Notes under the pieces: model-generated | What the model was told of the DNA's origin: nothing | What the model saw: the letters and a program-made list of their open reading frames with translations, nothing else | The model's database searches: none | In this document: piece by piece, positions 5,286 through 5,960 of the stretch | Layout of the letters: every line of letters begins with the position of its first letter | Numbering within the stretch: position 1 is the first letter of the stretch | Source: Chloroflexota bacterium | Lineage (GTDB): Bacteria > Chloroflexota > Limnocylindria > P2-11E | NCBI GenBank assembly: GCA_016875665.1 | Contig: VGPA01000087.1 | Location: 1-5,960 of the forward strand | DNA length: 5,960 nt | Direction of reading: 5' to 3' | Made by a program: the position numbers and the translations under genes

Positions 5286-5960
5286 TCAGAGGCTAGGCGG
5301 GCGGGGGAAGAGCGGGATCCGCTTGTCGGCCTCGATGCGGCTCCCCGCGGCGGACGCGACGATCTCGATCCGCGGCAGCTGCTCCGCGAGCTCCCGCACG
5401 TGCGTGATGATCCCGACCAAGCGGCCGTCTCCGCCCAACCGCTCCAGCGCCTCGACCGCGCCGGCGAGCGCGTCCTGGTCGAGCGACCCGAAGCCCTCGT
5501 CCAGGAAGAGGCTGTCGAGCCGCGCGCGCTCCGTCACCGCGAGCGAGCGCACGTGCTCCGAGAGCGCGACCGCGAGCGCGAGCGAGGCGAGGAACGTCTC
5601 GCCGCCGGAGAGCGTCTTCACGCTCCGCTCCTCGTCGCCCCAGTAGGTGTCGACCACGGTGAACTCGTCGTCGCCGGTCTCGCCCGAGCGGTACGTCAGG
5701 CGGTAGCGCCCACCGGACAGGCGCAGCAGGTGGTCGCTGCCGGCGGCCGCGAGCGCGCGGAGCGCCTCCGCCTGGAGGAAGTCGACGACGCGGTCCGCCT
5801 TGAGGTCGGTGGCGAGCGTCCGGTAGCGCGCAGCCTGCGCGACGAGCGCGCGGACCTCCGTCTCGAGCGCCGCGCGCTTCTCGATCGACGCGGCCGCGAT
5901 CTCCGCGGCGGCCTCGGCGCGGGATGCGGCGCGCACGGACTCGCGTTCGGCGGCGGCCAC
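5286..5960 (-). CDS. sbcC: Exonuclease subunit SbcC, C-terminal ATPase part (partial)
   Basis: The last 224 residues of an SbcC-type SMC-like ATPase; the 5' part lies beyond the window. With the SbcD nuclease, SbcC cuts DNA hairpins and processes double-strand ends during repair and replication. Residues 1-60 are Ala/Glu/Arg-rich and look like the end of the coiled coil. The C-terminal ATPase lobe follows, with the ABC signature LSGGETFLASLALAVALSE (117-135). Walker B and D-loop are LDSLFLDEGFGSLD (148-161), with catalytic E155. The H-loop is ITHVREL (185-191), with H187. The motif LDEGFGSLD and the position near the C-terminus favour SbcC over RecN, RecF or true SMC proteins. Walker A is in the missing N-terminal part. 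The stop at 5288-5286 lies 2 nt before the E1 start, so both genes are probably on one transcript even though their functions are unrelated. Confidence 0.93.
   Translation of the reverse strand: MAAAERESVRAASRAEAAAEIAAASIEKRAALETEVRALVAQAARYRTLATDLKADRVVDFLQAEALRALAAAGSDHLLRLSGGRYRLTYRSGETGDDEFTVVDTYWGDEERSVKTLSGGETFLASLALAVALSEHVRSLAVTERARLDSLFLDEGFGSLDQDALAGAVEALERLGGDGRLVGIITHVRELAEQLPRIEIVASAAGSRIEADKRIPLFPRPPSL

Noticed and set aside
1..5960. CRISPR array, tRNA, insertion sequence or phage/defence island
   Set aside because: No regularly spaced repeats, cloverleaf sequence, transposase or paired terminal repeats were seen. SbcC is a housekeeping repair protein and is not evidence of a defence system by itself.

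Overview
The window is uniformly GC-rich, with codon third positions almost always G or C. It looks like chromosomal DNA from a high-GC bacterium, possibly an uncultured soil or sediment lineage. The phylum cannot be fixed from sequence alone. A fused E1 alpha/beta dehydrogenase, a CCG-domain redox protein and an F420/FMN-type split-barrel protein fit several high-GC groups, such as Rokubacteria-like, Myxococcota-like, Gemmatimonadota-like or actinobacterial genomes. No tRNA, rRNA, CRISPR array, insertion sequence or phage gene was found.

Left part, plus strand (1-2935). The window opens with the 3' end of an unrecognised gene that has a Gly/Pro/Gln-rich tail. A near-perfect hairpin (187-226) follows and probably acts as its terminator. 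Next comes a compact four-gene run that reads like one operon: a 99-aa membrane-anchored protein with four cysteines (248-547), a crotonase-superfamily protein (562-1326), a heterodisulfide-reductase-B-like CCG protein (1341-2510) and a pyridoxamine-phosphate-oxidase-fold protein (2507-2935). Gaps are about 14 nt, and the last two genes share a GTGA overlap. Three of the four are plausible acyl-CoA, redox or cofactor proteins, so a shared redox or acyl-CoA role is possible, but this is inference.

Right part, minus strand (2948-5960). Reading right to left, the 3' end of sbcC (SMC-like nuclease ATPase) is followed after 2 nt by a fused thiamine-diphosphate 2-oxoacid dehydrogenase E1 gene. That gene is split into two overlapping reading frames. 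The join lies at about position 4550, where restoring a single base gives one continuous protein of about 778 aa. The gene is therefore either a recent frameshift mutant or carries an assembly error. No E2 or E3 gene lies in the window. The two transcription units converge, with only 12 nt between their stop codons.

The most interesting points are the E1 frameshift, the crotonase lacking both canonical catalytic glutamates, the CCG protein whose second cysteine motif is degenerate, and the four-gene operon itself. I did not find convincing evidence of a wholly new system.
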